DNA of 64,000 nt from Batillaria attramentaria (lineage: Eukaryota > Mollusca > Gastropoda > Batillariidae): NCBI GenBank assembly GCA_018292915.2, contig JACVVK020000317.1, positions 585,001-649,000 of the forward strand, in the 5' to 3' direction. The translations under genes were made by a program, and so were the position numbers. The notes beneath the pieces were generated by a model. The model was given only the letters and a program-made list of their open reading frames with translations, ran no database searches and was not told the origin of the DNA. This document shows positions 34,651 through 46,294 of this stretch, piece by piece; within the stretch, counting starts at the first letter, position 1; every line of letters begins with the position of its first letter.

Positions 34651-34820
34651 GGGAGCCGGGGTGGTCGAATGGTAGAGCGTTGGACTTCTAATGCTCGGGT
34701 CGTGAGTTCGATCCCGGCTGGGGCCAAATATTTGTGCTGGCTTTTTCATCGTTGCCCCGTCTTTGATATCACCCTATGTGGTGGAAAAGGACGTTAAACC
34801 CCCAAACACCCCCCCCCCCC
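34651..34820 (+). mobile_element. SINE A, full length, between poly-C tracts
   Basis: A complete TTCTAATG-subfamily copy starting GGGAGCCGGGGTGGTCGAAT. Poly-C on both sides hides any TSD. Confidence 0.88.
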
Positions 34821-35232
34821 ATGTGCGCATGGAGATTGAGAAATGGAACGGTCCCAAAACACACTCGATATCAGTTGTGCACTGTACTCACCAGCAAATG
34901 CGTTTTCCAGCACTTCTATCTCAGTTTCAAACCATGAAACTTTCGCCCGGCTTCTCTTCAACCCCTCAATGGCGACTTCACCAGTCGTCAACAGTTTGTT
35001 CTCTCTCCATCGCAAACACGGTGAAATGTCCAGATCTTTCGATGGAAGAGTGTAGGAAAAGCGTTCTCCTTTGCAGAAGAGCTGTTAAGGGAATCAAGCA
35101 CCCGGGGTCAATGCAGCACAACCCAAGCTGGAAGTGTTACGGGTCCGGAGTAACGGAGTTTAACTCGCGCGTTAAACCGAAACGAAAACGAAACTGAAAT
35201 AAAAACTGTTGGTTGGTGCCTTTTAAAGTGTC
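34821..35232. other. Unassigned
   Basis: A 144-codon frame crosses 34763-35197 but begins inside SINE A and has no known domain. Confidence 0.5.
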
Positions 35233-35402
35233 GGAGCCGGGACAGGCGAATGGTAGAGCGGTGGAAATTTAATGCCCGGGTCGTGAGTTCGAATCCCGGA
35301 TGTGTCCAAATATTTGTTCTGGCTTTTTTTTTTTCAGTTGGCCCCGTCTTTGATATCACCCTTGCCTGGTGAGAAAGGACGTTAGCTCCCAAGCACCCAC
35401 CC
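35233..35402 (+). mobile_element. SINE A, diverged
   Basis: The head (GGAGCCGGGACAGGCGAATG) and body (GGCCCCGTCTTTGATATCAC, GGACGTTAGCTCCC) are recognisable with many substitutions and a T-rich insertion. Possible TSD AGTGTC only. Confidence 0.8.
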
Positions 35403-35514
35403 CTTGAGTGTCACAGCTGTCTGTCCATATTTTGCTAGCTCTGTGAGGCCTCTCAAGGGATCAGTCTCCATCAGCTTAGTGTGGCTTTTCACACGTAAGT
35501 GCCCATCATCCGGT

Positions 35515-36185
35515 GAGTGAGTGAATTTTTCGGGCTTTAGCCGCACCAGCCCTGTTCCGGGTCCGTCGATAACTCTAGGCCCCTCCGACGGACGACGGCC
35601 AAGTCGGGCTAACCGAGACCAAGCCAAGCTAAGTGATACCTAAGAAGGAAAAAAACAAAAATACTCGGTGACAAGGAAAGTGAAAAAGTGGACAGTTGCG
35701 AACAACTTTAAAGGTCCCCGTGTTATTTCACAGTGTGCACAGAAGCGGTGAAAACTGTCGCATTCACCAGCACAGTATATTCTCAGCCTGTTTCAAGATT
35801 ATTGCCTGCATCAGTTGTCCCCCGTGCATACGCAGACCCGCAGCGTGTACATATTTTTCGTGGCAGCTTTGTGCTCTGCCACGAAAAATGCGTGCTTGCT
35901 GCGGCAAGGGAGACAGCTCATGCAGGCAATAATCTCGAAACAGGCTGGGAATGTACTGTGCTGGTGAATGCGACTGTTTTCATCGGGGACCTCAAAGTTG
36001 TTCGCAACTGTCCACTTTCCTTGTCACCGAGCACTTTTTTGTTTTTTCCTTCTTAGGTATCACTTAGCTCGGCTCGGTCTCGGTTAGCCCGACTTGGCCG
36101 TCGTCGGTCGCAGGGACCTAGAGTTATCGACGGACCCGGAACAGGGTTGTAGCCGCACAAGCACCAAAGGCTAATTCGCGGCTAA
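35515..36185 (-). mobile_element. 671-bp near-palindromic retroposon with 11-bp TSD
   Basis: The two arms (about 35547-35870 and 35880-36165) are imperfect reverse complements around a 9-base centre (CTTTGTGCT). The whole is flanked by a perfect TSD CATCATCCGGT (35504-35514, 36186-36196). Read on the minus strand it opens TTAGCCGCGAATTAGCC and ends GCCCGAAAAATTCACTCACT. These are the two halves of the short element at 28169. No coding frame. One arm lacks about 28 bp. A transcript would form a very long hairpin. Confidence 0.8.
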
Positions 36186-36466
36186 CATCATCCGGTAAAG
36201 GAGTGCCCATCACGACATACCGAAAACCCGGATTATCTCTCAAAGTTGACAGAACTAAGTGCCCGAAGCACGTAGATCAGTGGTGAAGTGTATTCACCTT
36301 GTCACTCTCGCTGTCTTTGATGCTTTCGTTAAATAGGTCAGCGCTGTGTTGTTTTATTGTGTTTGCTGGAGAGAAGGGGCACGGCACGTGATCAGAATGG
36401 TCTGCAGTTTTTCTTGTGCAACAGCTCCAACGATTTCGACGATGATTAGTCTCACGTACGCTGAAT

Positions 36467-36468
<2 letters not shown>

Positions 36469-36500
<32 letters not shown>

Positions 36501-36784
36501 ACGTTTGTGCAGCGCAGTTCTTGAAAATACATCAACTCATTGCGCATTCACATATCACTCACACGCACATAGAACACATCCTACAACAGCAGGCACCACG
36601 GTTATGTGAATCAGCAGAAGGAAAGTTGAAACAGGTAAGTTTTTAAACATTGATTTGAAATATGACAGAGTAGGTTGCTGTTTCACTCTAGAAGGCAGTG
36701 AGTTCCAGACTGTTGGGGTGGAAATATGCCGAGTGTTGCCAGACAGTAACAGCACCAGGTCAGAATGTTTCCAGACACTAACAG
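36469..36784 (-). mobile_element. LINE 3' fragment with (ATT)n tail
   Basis: The minus strand encodes NTRHISTPTVWNSLPSRVK followed by QQPTLSYFKSMFKN (about 36640-36735), the WNSLP...FKS.FK motif at the end of many LINE ORF2 proteins. It runs into an (ATT)n tail at 36469-36499. A short direct repeat, TGAATGT, lies at 36462-36468 and 36785-36791 and fits a 7-bp TSD. Only the terminal coding part remains. Confidence 0.75.
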
Positions 36785-36840
36785 TGAATGTTACCAGCGG
36801 ACTTGGGTTTGCTGTGAAAGAGAGGGGTGGTTGATCAGCC

Positions 36841-37112
36841 AGGGCCCGTATGTAAAACTCGAGGTTAATTTAACCCATGGCTTCGGGCCTAACCCAGGCG
36901 AGGACAAAAGAAACCCTGAAACAAAATTAAGTTTTAGAAAAGGAAGAGAAGAAAGACAATAATCCTTCTATAACGGCAGAGGCACCTTGCCTGAATGGAC
37001 TCGCTTCCTGATTAAATTTAAAAAAAAAATTACCCTAGAGCTAGTTTAGTTCGAGGACAGACCCTAACCCGGGGCAAAACTCCCTAACCCCGACTTTTAC
37101 ATGCGGGCCCAC
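36841..37112. mobile_element. CAGGGCCC MITE, full length
   Basis: About 270 bp with TIRs CAGGGCCCGTATGTAAAAC and ACTTTTACATGCGGGCCC. Inside are AATCCTTCTATAACGGC and CTAGAGCTAGTTTAGTTCG. No coding frame and no convincing TSD. Confidence 0.8.
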
Positions 37113-38078
37113 ACAACGACTTTGACTGACGCGCAAAAACGCATCAAATATAATTTTAACGACTGTAAAAATAAAATTCAAGGAAAAACAAGGGAAATTC
37201 ACTTTAATAATACCGGCCCTCTTACTCCCGTACAGACCAGTAATATCTTCCGGGTCATGTAGTAACAAGTATGCTAAATATAGTAGAAAATCTTTGCCCC
37301 TTTTAAAATTTGTGTGCAGAGTTTAAAAAATGGCAATCGGGTGCTTTTTGTTCGCTTTGTAAACAAGTTTCATGCCAGGTAATAGTAAAATTAGGGGAAA
37401 ATGAGCCTGGCTTGTGGACTATTTGTATTCATGCACGGCTGGCACAGGAGCCAGCAGACGACCGTGGAATGAGGGGGTATGTGGTCGCTGCCAACATTGC
37501 CAAAAAAACGGAATAATGGAATTTGTTGAAATTTACTCTACACATGAGTCTATGGCTGCCTGAGTTTTTTGTGATTTTTGTTGTTGTTGTTGTTGTTGTT
37601 GTTTTGGTGTGAATATAAAGCATTGCTAAGGTGTCATCTGCAACCTTATGTGTAAGAGGAATATATAGCGTTTTCCTCCATCTTGCATCTATGGTACGTA
37701 GCCTAACCTGACTCATTTGAATTGTAGTCTGTGACCTACAGCCCGTGGGGAGAGGCAAACTGAATTGTTGGTGCTCACTCTGGGAATGGCCGGACGTTCT
37801 GTTGTTGAGGATGTAAAGTACATGACGTGCAAATAAAGAAGAAATTACGCTGGGGCATTTTTATGGTGACAACAATGATGTAGGGCTAATGGGATGATGG
37901 CTGTGGTGAAATTCACCGTGGTGCGTTGCGACGGGTCGTCAGCTAAATAAATTGCTCATTGGAGCAAGCAGTCAGGCGCATGCGCACGCGCACGCGCACA
38001 CACACACGCGCACACACATACACACACGCGCACACAAAGAGTGAAAAACACGGCCAAGTCAATCATTTGCTACCGTTG

Positions 38079-38084
<6 letters not shown>
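37113..38084. other. Unassigned
   Basis: (GTT)n at 37579-37602 and CA/CG-rich 37976-38035. No gene. Confidence 0.55.
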
Positions 38085-38144
<60 letters not shown>

Positions 38145-38258
38145 TTGATCATTTATCTCTGTGTGTGTGATTTCTTTGTAGTTTAGTTTTCCTAATGTAA
38201 CACGGACAAGATGGAAGACAGGTCGTTGTACTTATATCTTTTTTATCCTTGGAAAATA

Positions 38259-38320
<62 letters not shown>

Positions 38321-38441
38321 CGTATTGATCATTTATCTCTCTGTGTGTGATTTCTTTGTAGTTTAGTTTTCCTAGTTTAGCAAGGACAAGATGGAACAGA
38401 GGCCGTTGTACCTATATCCTTGGAAAATAAAGTTTCGTTCG

Positions 38442-38491
<50 letters not shown>
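38085..38491. repeat. ~180-bp tandem duplication with (CT)n (module O)
   Basis: CGTATTGATCATTTATCTCT…TAGTTTAGTTTTCCTA…GGACAAGATGGAA…CCTTGGAAAATAAAG occurs at 38142-38262 and 38319-38430, separated and flanked by (CT)n of 45-56 bp. AATAAA near each end suggests a retroposon 3' end. Confidence 0.85.
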
Positions 38492-38494
<3 letters not shown>

Positions 38495-38915
38495 ACACAA
38501 GATGTGGAAGACAGAGTAAATACCGTCCCCGCATGTGTGTACAGTCGAATCAACATCAATAGTTCTGCTACATAATTCGTGGTCACTGAAGCGTGAAATA
38601 ACGGACAACCGCGAAACTTGTGTCAACATCACGATCGACCATTTAAACCCCACATTCCAACATTACTCGCCATCACAGGAAAAAACTACTTACGTTTCGG
38701 ACCAGTTGCGTGTCTGAGTGCGTCTGTACGCTTGAAAATAGTAATAAGTAATGATATTGTCATCTTAAAGTCTCTATCTTCGTATAAGTTCGGAGGGGAA
38801 AAACTGCCGCCTGCGAAGCTTTAAAGCTGTTTGACAAACGAATGGATGTTGCTCTTGCTCATTGCGACCGTTGGGTTTGGGGTTTTTTATTTGCTACTTT
38901 ATTATCCCTTTCGGG
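38492..38915. other. Unassigned; J-like core
   Basis: GAGTGCGTCTGTACGCTTGA at 38716-38735 resembles repeat J. No gene. Confidence 0.5.
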
Positions 38916-39211
38916 AAATTTGGGCTGCTTTCCCTGGGGGAAGCGCGTCGCCGCGGTGCAGCGCCACCCAATACCTATCCTTTTTTTTTTTTTTTTTTGG
39001 GGGGGGGGGACAATTTTGCTGGAGGAGGAAAGCTGGATAACCCGAAGAGAAACCCCCGATGAGCAGCCTGGCAGCCAGGAAAAACCGGTATCACATATCG
39101 CAAGCTCGACCTGGGCTCGAACCCACGCTTCATCGCCATGACATTGGTGACGGCCGTTCAGCAGCGCAGCGGCTAAATCCGACGCGCTACCTATTAGGCC
39201 ACCGCTCAAAG
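38916..39211 (-). mobile_element. SINE L
   Basis: The minus-strand head reads GAGCGGTGGCCTAATAGGTA, GCGCGTCGGATTTA with B-box GTGGGTTCGAGCCCA. The body includes a T/G homopolymer (38982-39010). The 3' end carries the same GGGTGGCGCTGCACCG…CGCTTCCCCC module as the 5690 SINE K copy. Confidence 0.65.
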
Positions 39212-39555
39212 TTGTTGTGAGTTTGCTAGCTGCTTCTAACTGTAGAGAAATGTGACTGTCTTTGGCCTGATGCTTCCGTACCTGTATTGCACGCCTAGAG
39301 AAAAAAGTCTCTTTAAGCAGCCCTCAATCAGCGCCGTCTATTTAGTCCTTTGTCCGCAGCCTGTGAAATCTGCGCGTGCCTGCATACGAAACTTATGGAA
39401 CTCCCTTGGCGCAAACCCAAAGTTTACGAGCACGGCGGAATTATTCAAATCAGGATTGTTTCAAAACCCTTACTGTTGCTATGGTATGGCTGTTAGTGTC
39501 TACAATCAGTCCAAATTCTAACATCGGAATGCAATGCCACAGGTACTCCAACAAA

Positions 39556-39651
39556 TACAAGAAAGAAGAAAATGCGTTTGAAGACAAAAAAATCTATCTA
39601 TCTATCTATCTATCTATCTATGTCTTCAAACGCATTTTCTTCTTTCTTGTA
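39556..39651. repeat. Perfect 31-bp inverted repeat with (TATC)n loop
   Basis: Arms 39556-39586 and 39621-39651 are exact complements (TACAAGAAAGAAGAAAATGC…). The 34-base loop is mostly (TATC)n and a 68-bp (TA)n follows at 39660-39727. Confidence 0.95.
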
Positions 39652-39657
39652 CTTGTG

Positions 39658-39727
<70 letters not shown>

Positions 39728-39730
<3 letters not shown>

Positions 39731-40237
39731 ACCTTCTTACTGAGTACCATCATGACACTCGAGCAAGCTTGTACATATAACTTGTTATACAAAATCCACG
39801 TATTGACTGCTGTCAGAAAGAGGCATATTTTGACCAAATGACCACTAAACGAACGCGAACATTTCTACACATCAGCAAAATCAAAGACGACTGTTAAAAC
39901 GATGGGGTATTAGGTGGAAAACACAATGAAGAAGGTGACGGACACTTCTGAAAGGTGAGTTTCGTCCCCCCCCCCCAAAAAAAAACTAAAGCAAAAAAAA
40001 ACAAACATTTAATTAAAAAAATAAACGAAATTGACTTTGTATGCGGACGAGAAGTCAAAGACAATGAAGCAGGTAGAGAATGGAGGAATATACAAGTTAC
40101 ACAATCCTCCAGGAAGAGTCAAGTAAGGCGTGCTTTTGTCTAAGAACAAAAACTTAGAAAGGAAACGAGAGAACGAGAGAAAAAAAAAGACATAGACACA
40201 AACAAGTAATTCAACCCAGCTTTTTATTGTCTTGTAC

Positions 40238-40314
<77 letters not shown>

Positions 40315-40687
40315 TGGTTTATTTGGGTTGGGTTCCCCACATCCTGTGGTTGGGCAGGATGCTGGGGTCCCCGCTCTCTTACTGCCATGGTCTCTGTTGC
40401 CTGCAGGGAGACAATGCGGGTTTTTATTTTATTTTATCAGTCTTTATTTTCGCGGGTTGTTGCTGCCCCCCCTCCCCCTCCCGTTATATTGTAAAGCGCC
40501 TAGAGCCAGCCCCTGGGTTAGGCGCGTTAAAAATCTCCACTATTATTATTATTATTATTAAACAATGAATGAGACGCAAAGAAGTTCCGCAAACCTTATG
40601 GAAACTTCAAGAAAGATGGCATAACAGAAACACTTTCATGAAAGGACAGGAACTTCAACAAACAGTCTACGAGAGAGAGAGAGAGAG
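39728..40687. other. Unassigned with a SINE-like 3' end
   Basis: TTGTAAAGCGCCTAGAGCCA GCCCCTGGGTTAGGCGC, then (ATT)n at 40541-40560, is a SINE 3' end similar to that of SINE C. Confidence 0.5.
40241..40310. repeat. (TG)n microsatellite
   Basis: About 70 bp of TG. A SINE-like 3' end (GTAAAGCGCCTAGAGCC, (ATT)n) follows at 40490-40560. Confidence 0.96.
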
Positions 40688-40770
40688 AGGAATGAACTTT
40701 ATTTTACAAGGATATAAGTCTGAAGCACATGAGCTTAACTTACAACTTGTCCTTGCTACAGAAAAGAAAA
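40688..40770 (-). repeat. Retroposon 3'-end module O, minus strand
   Basis: The plus strand reads GGAATGAACTTTATTTTACA AGGATATAAG, then GAGCTTAACTTACAACTTGT CCTTGCTAC. The tail side is (GA)n. Confidence 0.65.
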
Positions 40771-40912
40771 TAGAATTACAACATGATCTAAACCGGAACA
40801 CTTCAGAAACAAAAGAAAGTCGAACAAAACAAGTGAAAAAGAAGAAGGAAAAAACTACAGCAAGAGAGAGAGAGGGGGGGGGGGAGAGACAGACAGACAG
40901 ACAGACAGACAG

Positions 40913-41056
40913 ATGGTTCTTTGAGGGTTTAACGTCCTTTTCCGCCAAATACGGGTGATAAAGACGGGGCAAGATGGAAAGATTCATGCCAATTGTTTGG
41001 CTCCCAGTCAGGATTCGAACTCAGGATCCGAGCATTGAAAGTCCAACGCTCTACCA
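40913..41056 (-). mobile_element. SINE A, diverged and head-truncated
   Basis: The plus strand reads GGGTTTAACGTCCTTTTCCG through AGGATTCGAACTCAGGATCC to CCAACGCTCTACC. (GACA)n adjoins the 3' side. Confidence 0.8.
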
Positions 41057-42154
41057 GAGACAACAAAGAAGAAGGAGGAAGGAAAACAATGCAAAGACAA
41101 AACAGATGAAGACGAAGACGAAGAAAAAGGAGAACGAAAGACAGAAAGAAAGGAGGAAAGGAAGGAAGGAAGTAGACAAAGAGAGCATTGCGACGAGAGA
41201 GAGATTAAACTGAAAAAAAAGGTGTAAGTTCCAAAATAACGAAAGCACGGACATGTCAACAGACGTCAAGAGTCAAAGGGAGCTTACTGTTTTCACTGGA
41301 ATGGGAGAGTCGTGTAGATGGCGCTTGTTGAAAGTTTAGCGACGTCTCAAAAGTCACGGCAAGTTGTTTGCAGTCACTTGAACGCCGGTCGATTCAGGAA
41401 GATCGCAGGCGTCAGACCAGTCGTCGCAGACTTTGACTAAGAAGCGAACTACTTGCCCAAGTTTCAGTTCTGCCGGAATCTCGTCTGCTGAGCAAGGATA
41501 AGCTATTTCCCGTTCTTTTCAAGTTCGCGGGATTTTTCAGAACTGTCGTCTGCTGACTAGTGACTGCTTCCCGCCTTTTTTCCCTTTTACTGGATCCGTC
41601 TGTTTCTCCGTCTGACGATAAAATGGGAAGAAGCGGGACTACTGGCAAGCTTTTTATTCTTCATACTCCATCCCACTGCCTTCCCCCCACCCCCAGTCCA
41701 GTCCTCCCCCCCCCCCCGCCCTCCCCTCTTTGCAATCGCCGCGGCTTCTCCACCCACCGGCTCGCCGCGGCATTAGCGCGATTAGTCAATGCTTCGAGTA
41801 GCTCGAGAGCTGATTGGTCCGGCGACCGCCACCACTTAGCGCGCGCGTGCGCGTGGTGCGGTCAAGCGGCAGAGGGATCGATATGTTACCGGCAGACTGT
41901 GACGCGGTGTGGTTGACGCTCCTTTGTTGTTCTAGTTTCTCTTTTAAACTTACTGTAACATGATCAGATACTGCCAGGCTGTGTTCTGGCGATGATATGT
42001 TGTTCAATTGCGTGTGAGTCAGTGACTGAACATCACGTTTCAAAATTAGTGAAGACTTGAAATTCAGTTTTGGTTGGATCTCACGGGTTGGATTCAGTGT
42101 TATGTGTGTCTGTTGGGGGTGGGGGGTGGGGTGGGGAGGGAATCTGATATGACT

Positions 42155-42155
<1 letters not shown>
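41057..42155. other. Unassigned
   Basis: A purine-rich stretch (41060-41220) and a GC-rich segment (41690-41880) with GCGCGCGTGCGCG. No gene assigned. Confidence 0.5.

Positions 42156-42208
<53 letters not shown>
42156..42208. repeat. (TG)n microsatellite
   Basis: 53 bp of TG after a G-rich stretch. Confidence 0.96.
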
Positions 42209-42209
<1 letters not shown>

Positions 42210-42449
42210 ACGCTTAGTCTGAACAAGACTCTGAAATATGTGCGACCTGAAGGGCAACAAATCACTTGTTCTTAGGATGTGAAGTGCTTCTGTAATAGAA
42301 ACCTTCTGGAGAAGATACATATTTCAAAAGAGAGAGAGAGAGAGAGATGCAACAGACAGATAGGCCTATCAGTGTGTGATGATCCAAAATAAAAGGTGAG
42401 CGTGCACTGCTTCTAATTAACAATAACAAGGACCGAAAAACAAGAACAG

Positions 42450-42563
<114 letters not shown>

Positions 42564-42599
42564 AGAGAGAGAGAGAGAGAGATTTGAAGAAAACAGAAA

Positions 42600-44303
42600 A
42601 CGATAAAAAAAACACATATTTTGCCAGCGTTCATTTGCCTTGTCGTCGCTGAGAACCATGCTTGTATTGGAGCTGCTGGTTTGCGCAAATTGTCTGGGGT
42701 GTGGACAACATCAGTTTTCCTGATTTTCCAGTTTTATGTTTCAAGGAAGTTGCATGCGAGGAGGAGGTAAGAAGCGGTAAGATGCCAGTCAAACCCACAC
42801 ACTTCACCAGCCGGCTACGGAAGAGGTAGGCAGTGGGTAAGACATCTGACTGGTGTCCACTAATTCCTACAGGGAGGAGGTTGGCTCGGGGCATCATTCT
42901 GTGTGTTGAGGGTTTCCGGAAGAAAGTGAGAGTATGGTTGGCGCGCTTCAATTCAGCTTAATTCAAGTCAACTCAAAACAGAACCGGATCCGTTACTTTG
43001 GGGGGGGGGGGGGAGGGGGTGGGGGCAATTATCCGTATGTGTGTGTGTCGGGGGCGGGGGGGGGGGAGGAGTGTGTGTGGGAGAGAGAGAGAGAGGGGGG
43101 GGGGGAGAGAGAGAGAGAGAGATGACGCTCGAATCATCAGAGTGGGGAGGGTCGGCGAGGCAGAGGGGGTGGGGGTGGGGGGGTGGAGCACCCAAATTGA
43201 ATGGAAATATACTTTTTTTCATATTTCTGCCTTTCCTTAAAAAAAAAGGGGGGGGGCTTGAGCACCAAAAGCTTTTTTCCGGGGGGGGGGGGGGCAGAGT
43301 ATCTTCTGCCCTCCCCGCACCCCCCCCCCCCCCCCTCTAAAATCGTGTAGACAAAACTGACAAGAAAAGAAGAAAGAAAAAAAAAAGAAAGAAAAAAAAA
43401 GAGAATCGGACACTAGAAGTGTGCCCTAACAGCTCCAAAATACCCCCCCCCCCCCCCCCCCCCCCCCTGAAAATTCCATCTTCCGTCGCCACTGTATAAA
43501 TATAGGCATATCATGTGACCGTTCAGGGGACAGAATAAGGTTTCAGTCCTGTCAGGTGCGTGTCGCCAGTAAGTGGTTTGTGCATGCAGGTCACTTTTAT
43601 TTCTTGGTTGAAGCGTTTCCGACAGTGACACAAGACGCCTGAGGTTACAAAAGATTATATTAGCAGTTTGAGACTTCACAGTAAGTGGTGTTCGGCCTGG
43701 TAATACACGGAGGGTATGGGGAGAGGAAAGGTTTGATAGCATGTTACAGGAAGTTCAGGAGTTCACTCGCTGATTTCTAGATCTTTAAAGGGACACGCCT
43801 CAGTATTCCGAGAGTTCCAATCCCGGTCCAAACATTTGTCCAAACATTCGCACGCCACGATGCTTTGCTCGTGCAACGTGCGTCTCAGACTCCTTATCAT
43901 TTTCGATCGTCCTAGGCGCAGGCCATCCGCAATGCTCGCCTAGCCGGCGAGGGTGTCTGCTAAGTCTGCTCTGCTGCAGAACTCTCTGTACCCCTGTGGT
44001 AGGACCGATCGGTGGAGTAACATTTTGGTTTTTACCTTAGCAAAGACGACAAACAGAAGGTTATAATATTGCACTTGTCTTACTGGTGCCATGCGTTTGC
44101 CATTTTAACGCTGGTGTGTGAGCCTGGAAAAAAAGTAAACTAGTGTCGCTTTAAATTGCTAAACTAAACAAGACCTGAAAGTGGAAATTGCTACCCAGAC
44201 AAAAAAAAAGAGGCCATTAATTTCATTTCTGTTCCTGTGGTATACTTGAACTGCATTTCCGACAAATTATGTACGCCATTTTTTTTTCTCCTTTTTTTTT
44301 TTT

Positions 44304-44342
<39 letters not shown>

Positions 44343-44466
44343 CGGACTTGTGGTAACCAAAGACTGGTAGAATCTCATTTAACCTATAAAGTTTTAGCCT
44401 ATATTTACAAGTTGTTTTAAACCAGCTTTTTACCTTTTAATGAAGGGGCCTTCAAACTTGTGGCTG
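42600..44466. other. Unassigned, low-complexity patches
   Basis: Contains the 42995-43468 cluster and (CT)n at 44306-44339; the rest is unassigned. Confidence 0.5.
42995..43468. repeat. G/C- and GA-rich low-complexity cluster
   Basis: Alternating poly-G, (GA)n, poly-C and A-rich runs. No element recognised; open frames are compositional. Confidence 0.85.
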
Positions 44467-44516
44467 CCGCGAATTAGTCTTTGTCGCTGACGCGGCGTTA
44501 AGCCATAAAATACTCT
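44467..44516 (+). mobile_element. Mini-retroposon D copy
   Basis: CCGCGAATTAGTCTTTGTCG, CTGACGCGGCGTTAAGCC, AAAATA, followed by (CT)n. Confidence 0.55.
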
Positions 44517-44831
44517 CTCTCTCTCTCTCTCTCTCTGGTTTGACATTCATGATTATCTACCTTGGTATGACATCCGTGATCATCTACCTTGGTTTGGAAT
44601 CTGAGATTGTTTACATTGATGTGTGATTTTATTTCTTGTGTGCATTGAATAAAATAATTATTTTTTTTTTAAAAACACATATTTTCGCATGTCTTAATAT
44701 TTTGCTTCAACTTTCCTAATTAAAATGTTTGGCTGTCCAGTGTTATTGTAGTTTAGAATTCGTGGCACGTCAGTTTTTACTATTAATATACGCAAAAATA
44801 ACTTCAAATTCAGTAAGACCGGTATTTCGAG

Positions 44832-44839
44832 CGCGCGCG

Positions 44840-44924
<85 letters not shown>

Positions 44925-44931
44925 AGAGAGA
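44832..44931. repeat. (CG)(CA)n(GA)n microsatellite
   Basis: CG-rich start, ~75 bp CA, then GA and G-rich. Confidence 0.96.
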
Positions 44932-45740
44932 GGGGGGAGGGGGGGGCAATCACTTCCGGCCGAAAATGCGTTCTCAATAGTACACCATACGGTCAGTATC
45001 GATGACAGTTTTCTAAATCATTGTCAAAGTTGCGTCATCGTCTCAGCGGAAACAACATTAAAAATTACACCAACAACATAAAAATTACATCAACAATTCT
45101 CACGAATTGGCTTTGTTCTCTTACTGCCCCTTCTCTTTCCTAATAATCCGAAAGGCGGCGCTGCCTTTTGCATAATTAATGAGACTGTGGGGTTTTTTTC
45201 CCCCTGCCAAAGTCAGGTAGTTATTCCTTCTGCTGTCTCAAGTTCCACGGAGTTCCAGCGTGCTATGGCCCCTGGGAAAGAAATGCAAAACGTCATATTT
45301 GCTAAAGTACAGGCGAGTCCATTCATCCGCCGTCCGTGTTCTATCCCTGTATTGTTTTGCGTGTCTATTCTGGAACAATGTCCAACAGTAGCCGCCAACT
45401 CCGGCCGCCCACACCACGCTTCCAAGTCTTTTGTCAGACGAGCATTTAATAAAAATGGTGGGGTGTTTTTTCCGGTGCTGTTCCGGTTCAGAGGGTTTGA
45501 CGAGGGCGATGTTTGTGAACAGTTTCGCTGGCGAGGCCCCCTGTGCGCTCGGAATGCTCTATCGTGATGATCAGTACAGTTCTTAATGCGATACAACGTT
45601 GGTTTACACGCCGCGCGAGCGGTCTAACGTTTAAGGTTCTACGACTGTTGTTACACTACTGGAGTGCTCGGTGTGGTCGCCGCGTCATCGAGCACGATTC
45701 TGTTGGCTCAGTGCCAATATTACAGACGCTGTCAAAGTCC
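44932..45740. other. Unassigned; opposed open frames
   Basis: Open frames of 126-127 codons occur on both strands at 45187-45596. Neither has a recognisable domain. A J-like core lies near 45540. Confidence 0.45.
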
Positions 45741-45840
45741 AGGGCCCGTATGTAAAAGTCGAGGTTAATTTAACCCACGGCTACGGGCCTTACCCAGACT
45801 AGGACAAAAGAAACCCAAAAACAAAATTAAATTTAAAACA
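45741..45840. mobile_element. CAGGGCCC MITE, left end only
   Basis: CAGGGCCCGTATGTAAAAGT through GGACAAAAGAAACCC, then joined to unrelated AAGATGGCCACCAGCCC. Confidence 0.75.
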
Positions 45841-46262
45841 AGATGGCCACCAGCCCAATATGTTGTTTCCATTCAATGACCTGCTGCAGTCACAGTCGTA
45901 GTCGTTGTGTCATGTATGCAGCCCGCGCGCACACGCCGGAACGCAAGCTCTCTGACATCAAGCATGCTGACATAAAGAAAGTACTGAAAACCCTTATCGT
46001 GCCTCTATGCACTTGCAAAAACCCAAACACATGAGGTCGTGTGAGCTCGCCTAGCTGGTTGACGTCACAACTTGTTGGCGTATGCGAGGTTCTACATGGG
46101 TGAATGAATTCTTGTAATAAAGTCGTTCCCCTTTGACAGAGTTACTTCCCGCAGACCTGACTGACAGACGATTGCTTACTGGTATCGGAGAAGAGACCCT
46201 CTCTCTCTCTCTCTCGCCTTAGACGCGCGCTTGCGCGCGCACGCACACACCCCCCCCTCCCC

Positions 46263-46294
<32 letters not shown>

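Noticed and set aside
34763..35197. 144-codon plus-strand frame
   Set aside because: Starts inside SINE A and passes through poly-C; no domain recognised.
39660..39727. (TA)34 as a replication origin
   Set aside because: AT richness alone is not evidence; it is a microsatellite.
45187..45596. Opposed 126- and 127-codon frames
   Set aside because: Each is the shadow of the other, no domain recognised, no splice or codon evidence. Kept only as unassigned sequence.
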